Shown piece after piece: positions 50,700 to 59,016 of a stretch of 64,000 bases of DNA (within the stretch, counting starts at the first letter, position 1; every line of letters begins with the position of its first letter). The position numbers and the translations under genes were made by a program. Origin of the DNA: JAKFWI01 sp035549875 (GTDB lineage Bacteria; Pseudomonadota; Alphaproteobacteria; Caulobacterales; Aquidulcibacteraceae). Below the pieces are notes generated by a model, which was not told the DNA's origin, did no database searches, and worked only from the letters and a program-made list of their open reading frames with translations. The stretch lies in contig DASZPV010000121.1 of assembly GCA_035549875.1 (NCBI GenBank), positions 1 to 64,000 of the forward strand, read 5' to 3'.

Positions 50700-51697
50700 C
50701 GGGCGGGGCTCGCGGGCGTGAGAATGAGGACGTTCAGATTCTTGTTCTTGCGCGGCTTATAATTCTTCGCGCGCATCTGGAACTGCGTTGGCGAAATCTT
50801 TTTGATATCGTCGCCGCAGAAACTGACCAGATTTTGCGAGGCGCCTTTATCGACCGTCAAAGTGAATTGGCCAATCGGGCCGGCCCAGTTGGCGCCGGTC
50901 TTCAGGATGTAGCTGATCCAGCGTTCCTGCGTGCTGGCGGGATCGAGTTTGGCGCCGGCTTTTTCAAACGCATCATCGACACAATAGGCCTTCTTGTAGC
51001 GCCGCTGCTCGGTCTTCCACACCTCTGGCGATGAGAGCAGCGGCTGCACCGTGCCGCCAACGACGGGCCGATAGGTATGCTCGACAAGGACGTCCTGCTT
51101 CGGCGGGAAGGTCTGCTGACGATAATAGCTGGTCGCGAGATCCCAGGCCGGCCGGTAATAAGGTTCGGGCCCCTTACCTTGATCTATTTCGTCCTTTCCG
51201 ATCAGGCCCGCCTTGATCAATTGGTCCCGGTCCTTGGGCGCCAGAGCGGCGATCTTGTCGCTGAAGCCTGGCGCAAGCGGATTGAGCGGGGCGCCGTTGA
51301 CGACCAACATGCCGGTCACGTCGCGGCTTTTGAACGTCGCCCTGCGATCGAGCTTCAGCGGCACACGCTGGCCGCCCACTTTGGTTTCAAACGCGACGAA
51401 ATTCGGATCGCCGGCATTAGGAATGTTCAGGGGTGATTCCTGCATGTCCGCCTTCAGCGCGGGCAGGGGAAAGGCGACGATCGTGGTGACAGGCTTGGCG
51501 CTCCGGTTGCGAAACACGTAACGCACGCGAATTTGATCCATCGAGACGAAAAGGTCCTCGGAGACGATCGCCACGTCTTCGTTCCGCTCGAAGGTAAGGC
51601 CTCCGGCCCCCAAAGCGGCCGAAGTGTCGTTCGCGCCCGCCTGCAAGGGCAGAAAGACCAGGGCGAGGGCGGCGCAGGGCAGAGGGTTGAGGCGCAT
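50696..51697 (-). CDS. DUF4424 exported protein
   Basis: 333 residues. A signal peptide (about residues 1-22, ending LQAGA) precedes a DUF4424-type domain with GGLTFERNEDVAIVSEDLFVSMDQIRVRY and FRNRSAKPVTTIVAFPLPAL. Periplasmic or envelope location is expected; function is unknown. Coupled to DUF3297 downstream. It diverges from the CenR-like regulator over about 112 bases. Confidence 0.82.
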   Translation of the reverse strand: MRLNPLPCAALALVFLPLQAGANDTSAALGAGGLTFERNEDVAIVSEDLFVSMDQIRVRYVFRNRSAKPVTTIVAFPLPALKADMQESPLNIPNAGDPNFVAFETKVGGQRVPLKLDRRATFKSRDVTGMLVVNGAPLNPLAPGFSDKIAALAPKDRDQLIKAGLIGKDEIDQGKGPEPYYRPAWDLATSYYRQQTFPPKQDVLVEHTYRPVVGGTVQPLLSSPEVWKTEQRRYKKAYCVDDAFEKAGAKLDPASTQERWISYILKTGANWAGPIGQFTLTVDKGASQNLVSFCGDDIKKISPTQFQMRAKNYKPRKNKNLNVLILTPASPAR

Positions 51698-51809
51698 TTG
51701 TGTGTTATGGCCGCTTCCTGTGGCGCGGCCAAGGCGGCGTTAACCACACTGGGACCCTTGCGCCAGGCCGCCGCCGTGTTCACATCCCGTTACAATGGCT
51801 GGAGAGGGT

Positions 51810-52499
51810 ATGAGCGCACGCCGCACGACCATTCTTATTGTAGATGATGACGACGATCTGCGCGAGGCGTTGGCCGAGCAGATCGAGCTGCAGGAAGGCC
51901 TCTGCGCGGCCCATGCGGCGACGGCGGCCGAGGGCGTCGAAGCGGCGCGGGACGGCAAGGTCGGGCTTGTGCTGCTAGATGTACACCTGCCTGACATGGA
52001 TGGCAGGGAGGCCTGTAAGCTGATGCGGCGCGTCGGCGTGCGCGCCCCGATCGTCATGCTGACCGCGGCGGATGGCGAAAGCGATACGATCCTCGGCTTT
52101 GATTCCGGCGCCAACGATTACGTCGCCAAGCCGTTCAAGTTCTCGGTGCTGCTGGCGCGCATCCGCGCCCACCTGCGCACGTTTGAGCAGAGCGAAGACG
52201 CCGCCTTCCAGATCGGGCCGTACGAATTTCGACCGTCCCTGAAGGTTTTGATTGATGCGCGCCAGAAGAAAATCCGCCTGACCGAAAAAGAAACGAATAT
52301 CCTGAAATACCTATACCGCAACGGCGCCAAGCCGGTCGGCCGCGAGGAATTGTTGCGTGAAGTGTGGGGCTACAATTCAGGCGTCTCGACGCACACGCTG
52401 GAAACCCACATCTACCGGCTGCGCCAGAAGATCGAGCCTGACGCGCAAAGCCCGCGTCTATTGCTTACCGAGACCGGCGGGTATCGGCTGCAGCTTTAG
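51810..52499 (+). CDS. OmpR/PhoB-type response regulator, CenR-like
   Basis: 229 residues. Receiver domain with acidic pocket VDDDDD, phospho-acceptor D57 in LLDVHLPDMDG and the AKPF lysine near residue 107; C-terminal winged helix with RLTEKETNILKYLYRNGAKPVGREELLREVWGY in part. ATG 51810 follows GGAGAGGG; ATG 51795 is possible. By position near parB and leuS it resembles CenR, a Caulobacter regulator of envelope integrity, but this is synteny from memory. No sensor kinase is adjacent. Confidence 0.85.
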   Translation: MSARRTTILIVDDDDDLREALAEQIELQEGLCAAHAATAAEGVEAARDGKVGLVLLDVHLPDMDGREACKLMRRVGVRAPIVMLTAADGESDTILGFDSGANDYVAKPFKFSVLLARIRAHLRTFEQSEDAAFQIGPYEFRPSLKVLIDARQKKIRLTEKETNILKYLYRNGAKPVGREELLREVWGYNSGVSTHTLETHIYRLRQKIEPDAQSPRLLLTETGGYRLQL

Positions 52500-53518
52500 G
52501 CCGCGTGCTTCGGAATCCTCCGCGTTGCCGCCCAGCGCATGATCGGGCTCTCGAAATAGCGGAATGACAAAGCCGCGAGCCCAAGGGTGCCGGCGAATTC
52601 AGCGCTCAATCGCAAAACGCCGTTGTCGATCATCGGCAAAACAACAAAAGGATGCAGCACGTAAAGCCCGTAGCTGATGCGGCCGATTGGGCGGAACGGC
52701 GCGGCATCGAGCACGCCGGCGAACCAGCTCTGCTGGTTTTGGTAAATCTGCATCAGCAATACGCCGACGAGCAGTACGCCGATTTCGCCGAGCAGGGGGT
52801 CGGCGGCACACGTCACGATGCCGATATAGGCCGCCAGTACGCCCGCCTGCGCCGCGCCAGAAGCAAGGCGCGCCGGCAGCGGCCGATCAGCCAGCAAGCC
52901 GATGACGCCGCCGTAGGCCAACAGCGCGAAATTGGAAAGCGCATCCACGTAGAGCGCAATCTCGCTGGCGCCCGCTGCGTGCAGCCGCGCCGCGGCGGCG
53001 AGGCCGATGGCGATAAGCGTGCAGCAGGCGGGCAGGGCGTAGCGCCGCGGCAGGAGGAGGAGGAGCGGCGCGGCCAGAAGGTAGAACTGCTCCTCGACTG
53101 CAAGGCTCCAGAAGTGGCCGAATTCCGGGATCCAGTCGCCGAGCCTGGCCTGTAGAAAATTCACGCCGTAGAGCCAGAAATAGATCGGCTGGCCGGGCGC
53201 GAGCGCCTCGATCGTTACGAACAGGCCGACCAGGGAAGCGATCGCGAGCACGAGGTAATAGATCGGGAAAATCCGCGCCGTGCGGCGACGGAAGAACTCG
53301 ATCAGCGCGGCAGGCGCATCCTGCTGGCCGTCCTCGATTTGGGCGCGAGAGCGCGCGAGAATGCGTACAATCAGGAAGCCGCTGAGCACGAAAAACAGCC
53401 ACACGCCGGCGCGCCCCAGCGCCTGCGAGATATCGAGCTTGTGCGAAAAGAACACGAGCAGGATCGCGATCGCGCGCAATCCGTCGAAACCCTTGATGCG
53501 CGCCGCGCTTGCCGTCAT
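52496..53518 (-). CDS. Acyltransferase family 3 membrane protein
   Basis: 340 residues with about ten membrane helices. GFDGLRAIAILLVFFSHK carries the family N-terminal motif with the catalytic histidine, FFRRRTARIFPIYYL follows, and EFGHFWSLAVEEQFYLLAAPLL is the second family signature. Such enzymes (OafA/YrhL type) acetylate sugars of surface polysaccharides or lipids; the target is not known. ATG 53518 is preferred to TTG 53524. Its stop shares TTAG with the CenR-like gene. Confidence 0.9.
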   Translation of the reverse strand: MTASAARIKGFDGLRAIAILLVFFSHKLDISQALGRAGVWLFFVLSGFLIVRILARSRAQIEDGQQDAPAALIEFFRRRTARIFPIYYLVLAIASLVGLFVTIEALAPGQPIYFWLYGVNFLQARLGDWIPEFGHFWSLAVEEQFYLLAAPLLLLLPRRYALPACCTLIAIGLAAAARLHAAGASEIALYVDALSNFALLAYGGVIGLLADRPLPARLASGAAQAGVLAAYIGIVTCAADPLLGEIGVLLVGVLLMQIYQNQQSWFAGVLDAAPFRPIGRISYGLYVLHPFVVLPMIDNGVLRLSAEFAGTLGLAALSFRYFESPIMRWAATRRIPKHAA

Positions 53519-53568
53519 GGCCAAGGCTTAGACGTCGGCGGTTAGCATTTCGTTTGCCGGGGCAATCG

Positions 53569-54366
53569 TTAACGGCCGAGCGGCACGCCGACGATCATCT
53601 TCAATATCCAGCGGTCTTCCGGCTGGCCGTAGCCATAGCCGACGCCGAAATCGAAATCCCAATCTCCAAGCGCGGTATCGAGCACGGCATAGATTTTCTG
53701 GTCGCCATCGGAGAAGGCGGTGAAATCGCGAATCGGGCCGAAATCGTTGTAGCTTTCGAGGCCAACAGAAAGCCGGGGATTGATCGCGTAGGAGGCTTTC
53801 GTTGCAATCTCCAGCGTCGTCGGCCCGGTCGCCGGGCCGGAAACCGCCCAGTCGATATTGGCGTTGGCGGCAAGCGTCCACGGTCCCGTGCGCGTGCCGA
53901 TGATACCTTTCAGCTCAGCGTTCCACGGATTGATGTCGAGGCTCTTGTTGACGCGTCCGATTTCGAAATTGGCGCCCCAAAACAGGCCTTGGTCGGCGTC
54001 ATGCGGCGCAACGAACTTGAGTCGGAGCTTGGCGCCGCTGACGCGCGCATCGCCATCGCGGTCGATCGTGGCGAGCGGCAGATAGGCGCCGAGTTCGAAC
54101 ATGCTGTTCAGCGCATAGGAAAATTCCGGGGTAATGCGAATCCGGTTGTCGGAAATCTGCTCGCCTGGGTAGCTCTGCGTTCGGCGGCCATCGATCGCGT
54201 CATTGACGTGCACGTCGAGCCCGATTTTCCCGGTCGGGCCGATCTCATCCATGTAGACCTGGATTTCTTCGTCCGCGGCGTAGGCGCGCGGCGCGGTTAG
54301 CGCGCAAACGCCAAACACGAGCACGCCCGCAAACAGACGCGCCGCGCGAGTTTTGTTGAGGCCCAT
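53569..54366 (-). CDS. Predicted outer-membrane beta-barrel protein, unknown role
   Basis: 265 residues. Signal peptide with hydrophobic core LFAGVLVFGVCALTAP and cleavage after AYA. The mature part alternates short amphipathic strands, for example LGAYLPLATIDRDGDARVSGAKLRLKFVAP in pieces, and ends in VGVPLGR, all compatible with a small barrel resembling MetA/phenol-pathway transporters. GGGGA precedes ATG 54366; the frame is open upstream into xthA. I do not recognise a specific family. Confidence 0.6.
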   Translation of the reverse strand: MGLNKTRAARLFAGVLVFGVCALTAPRAYAADEEIQVYMDEIGPTGKIGLDVHVNDAIDGRRTQSYPGEQISDNRIRITPEFSYALNSMFELGAYLPLATIDRDGDARVSGAKLRLKFVAPHDADQGLFWGANFEIGRVNKSLDINPWNAELKGIIGTRTGPWTLAANANIDWAVSGPATGPTTLEIATKASYAINPRLSVGLESYNDFGPIRDFTAFSDGDQKIYAVLDTALGDWDFDFGVGYGYGQPEDRWILKMIVGVPLGR

Positions 54367-54503
54367 AATTTCCCCGCGTCTCATATCGCCTAACGCAATT
54401 CGCCTAGAGCCGCGACTCGCCGAGACAACAGAAGTCTCTTGTTGAGCGAGTGACAAGACCATGGCGTAAGCGAATGCCTCGCAATATCGACTCATGCGCG
54501 AGG

Positions 54504-55301
54504 TCACAGGCTCAGCGAAATTTCGACCGGCACGTGGTCGCTGGGCCGCTCCCAGGAGCGACAGGGGACATGGATCGCGTAATCGCGCGAGACCGCCGCA
54601 ACATCCGGCGAGGCCCAGAGGTGATCGAGACGCCGGCCGCGATTGTTTTTCGTCCAATCCGGACTGCGATAACTCCACCACGTAAACAGCCGCTCCGGCG
54701 CGGGTCTGTGCTGCCGCGCCAGATCGATCAGGCCGCCGGCTTCGCGCGCAGCCTCCAGGCCTTCGGTCTCCACCGGCGTGTGGCTGACGATCTTGAGCAA
54801 TTGCCTGTGGTTCCAGACGTCGTGTTCGCCCGGCGCGACATTGAGATCGCCAACCACGAGCAGCGGTCCTGCGCCGCGGCGCTTGGCGTATTCGGATTTC
54901 ATACGCGCCAGAACGTCGAGTTTATGCGCAAACTTTTCGTTTACGGCAGGATCCGGGATGTCGGCGCCGGCTGGAACGTAGAGATTATGAATCTCGACGC
55001 CGCCGACTTTCACCGCCGCGGCGCGGGCTTCTTTCTTGTGGCAGAGGTTAGGCGCCTCGCCCGGCTCAAGCTTCAGCCGCGAGGCGAACGCCACGCCGTG
55101 ATAGCCCTTCTGCCCCACAACATGCAGATGCGGCAGGCCCATCGCCTTGAACGCCTTGGCGGGAAATTCGCCGTCGCGGCACTTGATCTCTTGCAGACAC
55201 AAAACGTCAGGCTTCGCCTCGGCGACGAACCGGGCGACCAGCGCCGCACGCAGGCGTACGGAATTAATATTCCAGGTGACGACGCGAAGCGGCTTGGGCA
55301 T
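54504..55301 (-). CDS. xthA: Exodeoxyribonuclease III
   Basis: 265-residue AP endonuclease/3' exonuclease of base-excision repair. The metal-binding glutamate is in LCLQEIKC, the catalytic tyrosine/asparagine residues are in NLYVPAG and VVGDLNVAP, and the C-terminal RRLDHLWASPDVA and SDHVPVEISL carry the active-site Asp and His. lolA lies upstream on the same strand after a probable terminator. The start codon follows no strong ribosome binding site. Confidence 0.95.
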   Translation of the reverse strand: MPKPLRVVTWNINSVRLRAALVARFVAEAKPDVLCLQEIKCRDGEFPAKAFKAMGLPHLHVVGQKGYHGVAFASRLKLEPGEAPNLCHKKEARAAAVKVGGVEIHNLYVPAGADIPDPAVNEKFAHKLDVLARMKSEYAKRRGAGPLLVVGDLNVAPGEHDVWNHRQLLKIVSHTPVETEGLEAAREAGGLIDLARQHRPAPERLFTWWSYRSPDWTKNNRGRRLDHLWASPDVAAVSRDYAIHVPCRSWERPSDHVPVEISLSL

Positions 55302-55334
55302 GGCGCGCTTTAGGGGCGATCAGCACACAAGAGA

Positions 55335-55367
55335 AGGGCGCCCAACCTGGGGGAGGCTGGGCGCCCT
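55335..55367 (-). terminator. Hairpin between lolA and xthA
   Basis: AGGGCGCCCA 55335-55344 and TGGGCGCCCT 55358-55367 form a 10-bp stem, with further CCT/AGG pairing in the loop. On the minus strand the stem is followed by TTCTCTTGTG, a moderate T-rich tail, so it probably ends the lolA transcript. A smaller palindrome GCGCTTTAAGCGC (55368-55380) is directly attached. Confidence 0.55.
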
Positions 55368-55573
55368 GCGCTTTAAGCGCAAACGCCGGGAGGGGATAAA
55401 TCCGGCGGCGGCTGCTACATCTGGACCCGTCAGCGGGGGGGACGACGCCGATCCAGGGGGATGCGTAACAACCGGTCTGTTGTACATAGGCCACAAACGC
55501 GAAAAAAACAACCCGATAAGAGGGTTTCCGCTTGTTAGAATTGTGAAGATAAGTTTAGCCGCCTGCTCGCTTT

Positions 55574-56200
55574 TTAGGGGTGCGCGCGGGCTCCCGTCGG
55601 CGTCGGCGCCTTGGTCTCGAATAGCTTCTGGTCGAGGGCCGGGACGGCCTGGACGGTTTGCAGCGCCGTCAGGGTGACGTTGCCGGCGGCGTCCGTGACA
55701 CGCCATTGGCGCAGCTCGCGGGCCGGGCCATCGAACGTAAGCGTCAGGTCGCCATTGGTCTGGCCGGAGGGGTCGCGCAGGCCAACCAGAATTGAATCGC
55801 CGTCCTTGGCGACGGAGGTAACCTTGGCGTCCCGCTCGATATTCACATCGCGCTTGAGCAGTAGGTAAAGCGGCGTGGTTTTTAGCGGCGCGCGGTTGAC
55901 CGTCTTCAGCGCGCTGTCTTCAAGCGAAACGATGGAGCCATCGGAGACGATGGTGAGGGGGTTCGGCGCATCGTAGGCGAACCTCACCTTGCCAGGGCGC
56001 TGCAAATAGAAGCTGCCGCCGGCTGTCTTGCCGCGGGAATCGATCTGCACGAAGCGGCCCTTCAGCGGGCCGGCGATGCCCAGCGCGCGGTTGGCGCTGG
56101 CGATCGCGTTCGCGCGGTCAGCGCCGGTGAGCGGTTGGGGCAGGGCGAGAGCGGCGGACGGCAACGCCAGCATGAGGAGCGAAAGCAAAAACCGGTTCAT
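55574..56200 (-). CDS. lolA: Outer-membrane lipoprotein carrier LolA-like protein
   Basis: 208 residues. Signal peptide MNRFLLSLLMLALPSAALA, then the LolA fold with GPLKGRFVQIDSRGKTAGGSFYLQRPGKVRFAYDAPNPLTIVSDG recognisable in pieces, and LEDSALKTVNRAPLKTTPLYLLL. LolA carries lipoproteins across the periplasm. ATG 56200 gives the signal peptide; the longer frame does not. Gap of about 129 bases to ftsK upstream. Confidence 0.92.
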   Translation of the reverse strand: MNRFLLSLLMLALPSAALALPQPLTGADRANAIASANRALGIAGPLKGRFVQIDSRGKTAGGSFYLQRPGKVRFAYDAPNPLTIVSDGSIVSLEDSALKTVNRAPLKTTPLYLLLKRDVNIERDAKVTSVAKDGDSILVGLRDPSGQTNGDLTLTFDGPARELRQWRVTDAAGNVTLTALQTVQAVPALDQKLFETKAPTPTGARAHP

Positions 56201-56329
56201 GAAATCGTTCTGGCCTTCCAGCGGGGCGAAATAAAGGTCCCGGTGTTCATTGCCCGTTGGCGTCAAGCGGGACACGTCGGTAACGCCCTACCCCGCGGGA
56301 AGGCGCCGCAAGAAAATTTGCTTGGATGC

Positions 56330-58747
56330 CTAGTCGCCCAGCGTGGAAACCAGGATTTCGCGTTTGCCGGCGTGGTTGGCGGGGGAGATTATGCCTTCCT
56401 TCTCCATCCGCTCGACCAGGCTGGCGGCGCGGTTGTAGCCGACTTGCAGGCGGCGCTGGAGATAGGACGTCGAAGCTTTCTTGTCCCGGCGGACGATCTC
56501 GACGGCGCGATCGAATAGATCGTCGCCGGAATTCATGCCCATGCCTTCCAGCAGATCGGCGGCGGATTCTTCGCTGGGAGCGTCAGGATCTTCGGTGACG
56601 TCGCTGCGGTAGGCCGGCTGGCCTTGCGCCTTCAGCATGGTGACGATCCGCTCGACCTCCGAGTCGGACACGAACGGGCCGTGCATCCGGCGGATACGTC
56701 CGCCGCCGGCCATGAACAGGAGGTCGCCCATGCCGAGCAATTGTTCGGCGCCTTGTTCGCCGAGGATCGTGCGGCTGTCGATTTTCGAGGTGACGGAATA
56801 GGAAATCCGTGTCGGAAAGTTCGCCTTGATCGTGCCGGTGATGACATCGACCGATGGGCGCTGCGTGGCCATGATAACGTGGATGCCCGCCGCGCGCGCC
56901 ATCTGCGCCAAGCGCTGCACCGCCGCTTCGATCTCCTTGCCGGCCGTAAGCATGAGATCGGCCATCTCGTCGATGACGACGACGATATACGGCATCGGCT
57001 CAAGTTCTAGCGCTTCGGTCTCGTAGATCGGCTCGCCGCTATCAGGGTCGAAGCCGGCATGCGTCGTACGCTCGATCGATTCGCCCTTGGTCAGGGCCTG
57101 GGCGACGCGCTCGTTATAGCCTTGGATGTTGCGGACGCCGAATTTCGCCATGCGGCGATAACGGTCTTCCATCTCGCGCACGGTCCATTTCAGCGCGACG
57201 ACGGCCTTTTTCGGATCGGTGACGACGGGGGAGAGCAGATGCGGAATCCCTTCGTAAACCGAGAGTTCCAGCATTTTCGGGTCGATCATGATGAATTTGC
57301 ACTGTTCCGGCGAGAGCCGATAAAGCAGAGACAGGATCATCGCATTGATGCCGACCGATTTGCCCGAGCCGGTCGTGCCGGCGATCAGCAGGTGAGGCAT
57401 TTTCGAAAGATCGGCGGCGAACGGTTCTCCTTCGATGGTTTCGCCCAGCGCCAGCGGCAGGCCGCCCTGATTGCCGATAAACGCGGCGCTGCTCAGCAAG
57501 CTGCGTAGATAAACCGTCTCGCGCTTTGGGTTCGGCAATTCGATGCCGATCGCGTTGCGCCCTGGAATAACAGCGACGCGCGCGGCCGTGGCGCTCATCG
57601 AGCGTGCGATGTCGTCGGCGAGGCCGATCACGCGCGAGGATTTCACGCCCGGCGCCGGCTCGAACTCGAACAACGTCACGACGGGGCCGGGGCGTGCAGC
57701 GACAATCTCGCCCTGGACGCCGAAATCGGTCAGCACCGCGGAAAGCCGCTTGGACGCGGCGTGCAACGCGGCGCCATCGGCATGGGCGGCGCGCGGCTTG
57801 GCCTGGGTCAGCAGATCGGCGCCCGGCAGGTTGAACGGGCGAGAGAACGGGGTCGGCTGCGCCGGTGCGGCCTTTTTCTTGGCGCGCATTTTCGGCGCGG
57901 CCTGCGGGGCGCGCTGCGTTGGCGCCTGGGCTGGCGGCTCGTAGCCTTGAAACGCCGACTCCACGCGCTTTTGTTGCGCCCGCGGTTGGCGGGATTCTTC
58001 GAGTGCGGGGTAATTGGCGTTGGAGGCTTCCGGCAATTGGCGCTCGAACGGCCACAATTCCTGTTCGTTCTCGGGGCGCCGCAGCGCGAGCTTCACGACG
58101 GCGGCTTGCGCGGCCCCGCTGGCTCTGCCCGCAGCGCGGCCAGCAAGGCCCGCAGCGGTTTTCACGTCTTCGCCGGTGAAGCGGAACGCCCAGCCCAGTG
58201 CGCCTAGTCCGCCGGCCAGCGCGGTGAGGCCGGCGAAGCCTTTGGCCCATGGTAAGCCGGTCATCGAGACGAGGCCGTTAAGAGCCGCAGCGATCCAGTC
58301 GCCGAGCACGCCGCCCACGCCGAGATCGGCCAGTTGAGGCAATTTCAGGCCGGTGCAGGACGCAGCGCCAGCCAGCAGGGCGATGCCGCACACGCCGCTC
58401 ATCAATCGGCTTGGGGAAACCTGCGTGATCATGCGTTTGCGGACGGTGCGCGCCACGCCTGCCGCCAGCAGCGCGGCGAACGCCGCAGGCGCCGCCACGC
58501 CGATGCTTTGCACCATCAGATCGGCGAGCGCTGCGCCCGGCGCGCCCAGGATATTATGGATCGGCTCGCCGGTAGCCATGTTGAGGCTGCGGTCGTGTGG
58601 CGAATAGGAAAGCGTTGCGGCAAGGCCATAGGCGCCGAACGCGGCCGCGCCAATGGTTGCGCCAGCGCGGCGCAGGCCGCTCTGCACGGACGCTGAATGC
58701 AGCGCCGGAGGCCCGATTGCCTCATCTTCCATGGACGTGTCTGACAC
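56330..58747 (-). CDS. ftsK: DNA translocase FtsK
   Basis: 805 residues. Four to five membrane helices in the first 190 residues, a Pro/Ala/Arg-rich linker (about 210-320), the motor domain with Walker A GTTGSGKS and Walker B VVVIDEMADLM, and a C-terminal gamma winged helix (STSYLQRRLQVGYNRAASLVERME) that reads KOPS sites. It anchors at the septum and clears the terminus DNA; an origin-linked location is common in this group. No promoter was identified in the 269 bases upstream. Confidence 0.96.
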   Translation of the reverse strand: MSDTSMEDEAIGPPALHSASVQSGLRRAGATIGAAAFGAYGLAATLSYSPHDRSLNMATGEPIHNILGAPGAALADLMVQSIGVAAPAAFAALLAAGVARTVRKRMITQVSPSRLMSGVCGIALLAGAASCTGLKLPQLADLGVGGVLGDWIAAALNGLVSMTGLPWAKGFAGLTALAGGLGALGWAFRFTGEDVKTAAGLAGRAAGRASGAAQAAVVKLALRRPENEQELWPFERQLPEASNANYPALEESRQPRAQQKRVESAFQGYEPPAQAPTQRAPQAAPKMRAKKKAAPAQPTPFSRPFNLPGADLLTQAKPRAAHADGAALHAASKRLSAVLTDFGVQGEIVAARPGPVVTLFEFEPAPGVKSSRVIGLADDIARSMSATAARVAVIPGRNAIGIELPNPKRETVYLRSLLSSAAFIGNQGGLPLALGETIEGEPFAADLSKMPHLLIAGTTGSGKSVGINAMILSLLYRLSPEQCKFIMIDPKMLELSVYEGIPHLLSPVVTDPKKAVVALKWTVREMEDRYRRMAKFGVRNIQGYNERVAQALTKGESIERTTHAGFDPDSGEPIYETEALELEPMPYIVVVIDEMADLMLTAGKEIEAAVQRLAQMARAAGIHVIMATQRPSVDVITGTIKANFPTRISYSVTSKIDSRTILGEQGAEQLLGMGDLLFMAGGGRIRRMHGPFVSDSEVERIVTMLKAQGQPAYRSDVTEDPDAPSEESAADLLEGMGMNSGDDLFDRAVEIVRRDKKASTSYLQRRLQVGYNRAASLVERMEKEGIISPANHAGKREILVSTLGD

Positions 58748-58900
58748 TAAAAACTTTACTCGTGCGATTCTGCGCTGTGCAGACCCTCGCGGGCCGGAGT
58801 TAATCGCAGGTGAACCGCGCGCGGTTTTCTTGCCGGTAGCGCCCGGAGCATGATGAATTGCAGGCGCAATTTGCCCGCGGCTCGACCCGGTAGCGCTGTG

Positions 58901-58936
58901 GAAAAGAAGCGGGCGCAGTTCATGCGAACTGCGCCC
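58901..58936 (-). terminator. Intrinsic terminator downstream of amt
   Basis: GGGCGCAGTTC 58911-58921 and GAACTGCGCCC 58926-58936 form a perfect 11-bp stem with an ATGC loop. On the minus strand it is followed by GCTTCTTTTC, a T-rich tail. It is the clearest intrinsic terminator in the window. Confidence 0.8.
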
Positions 58937-58970
58937 TTAGGGGAGGAGGACCCCCGTTTGGGGCCGGGTG

Positions 58971-59009
58971 GCGGGCCAGCCAATCCTGCTGAGAGGAGGG
59001 CCGGCCCGC
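58971..59009 (-). terminator. Second hairpin directly after amt
   Basis: GCGGGCCAGCC 58971-58981 and GGCCGGCCCGC 58999-59009 are reverse complements with one mismatch, 7 bases beyond the amt stop. There is no T-run; it may protect the messenger 3' end in front of the terminator at 58901-58936. Confidence 0.5.
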
Positions 59010-59016
59010 GAGGCGA

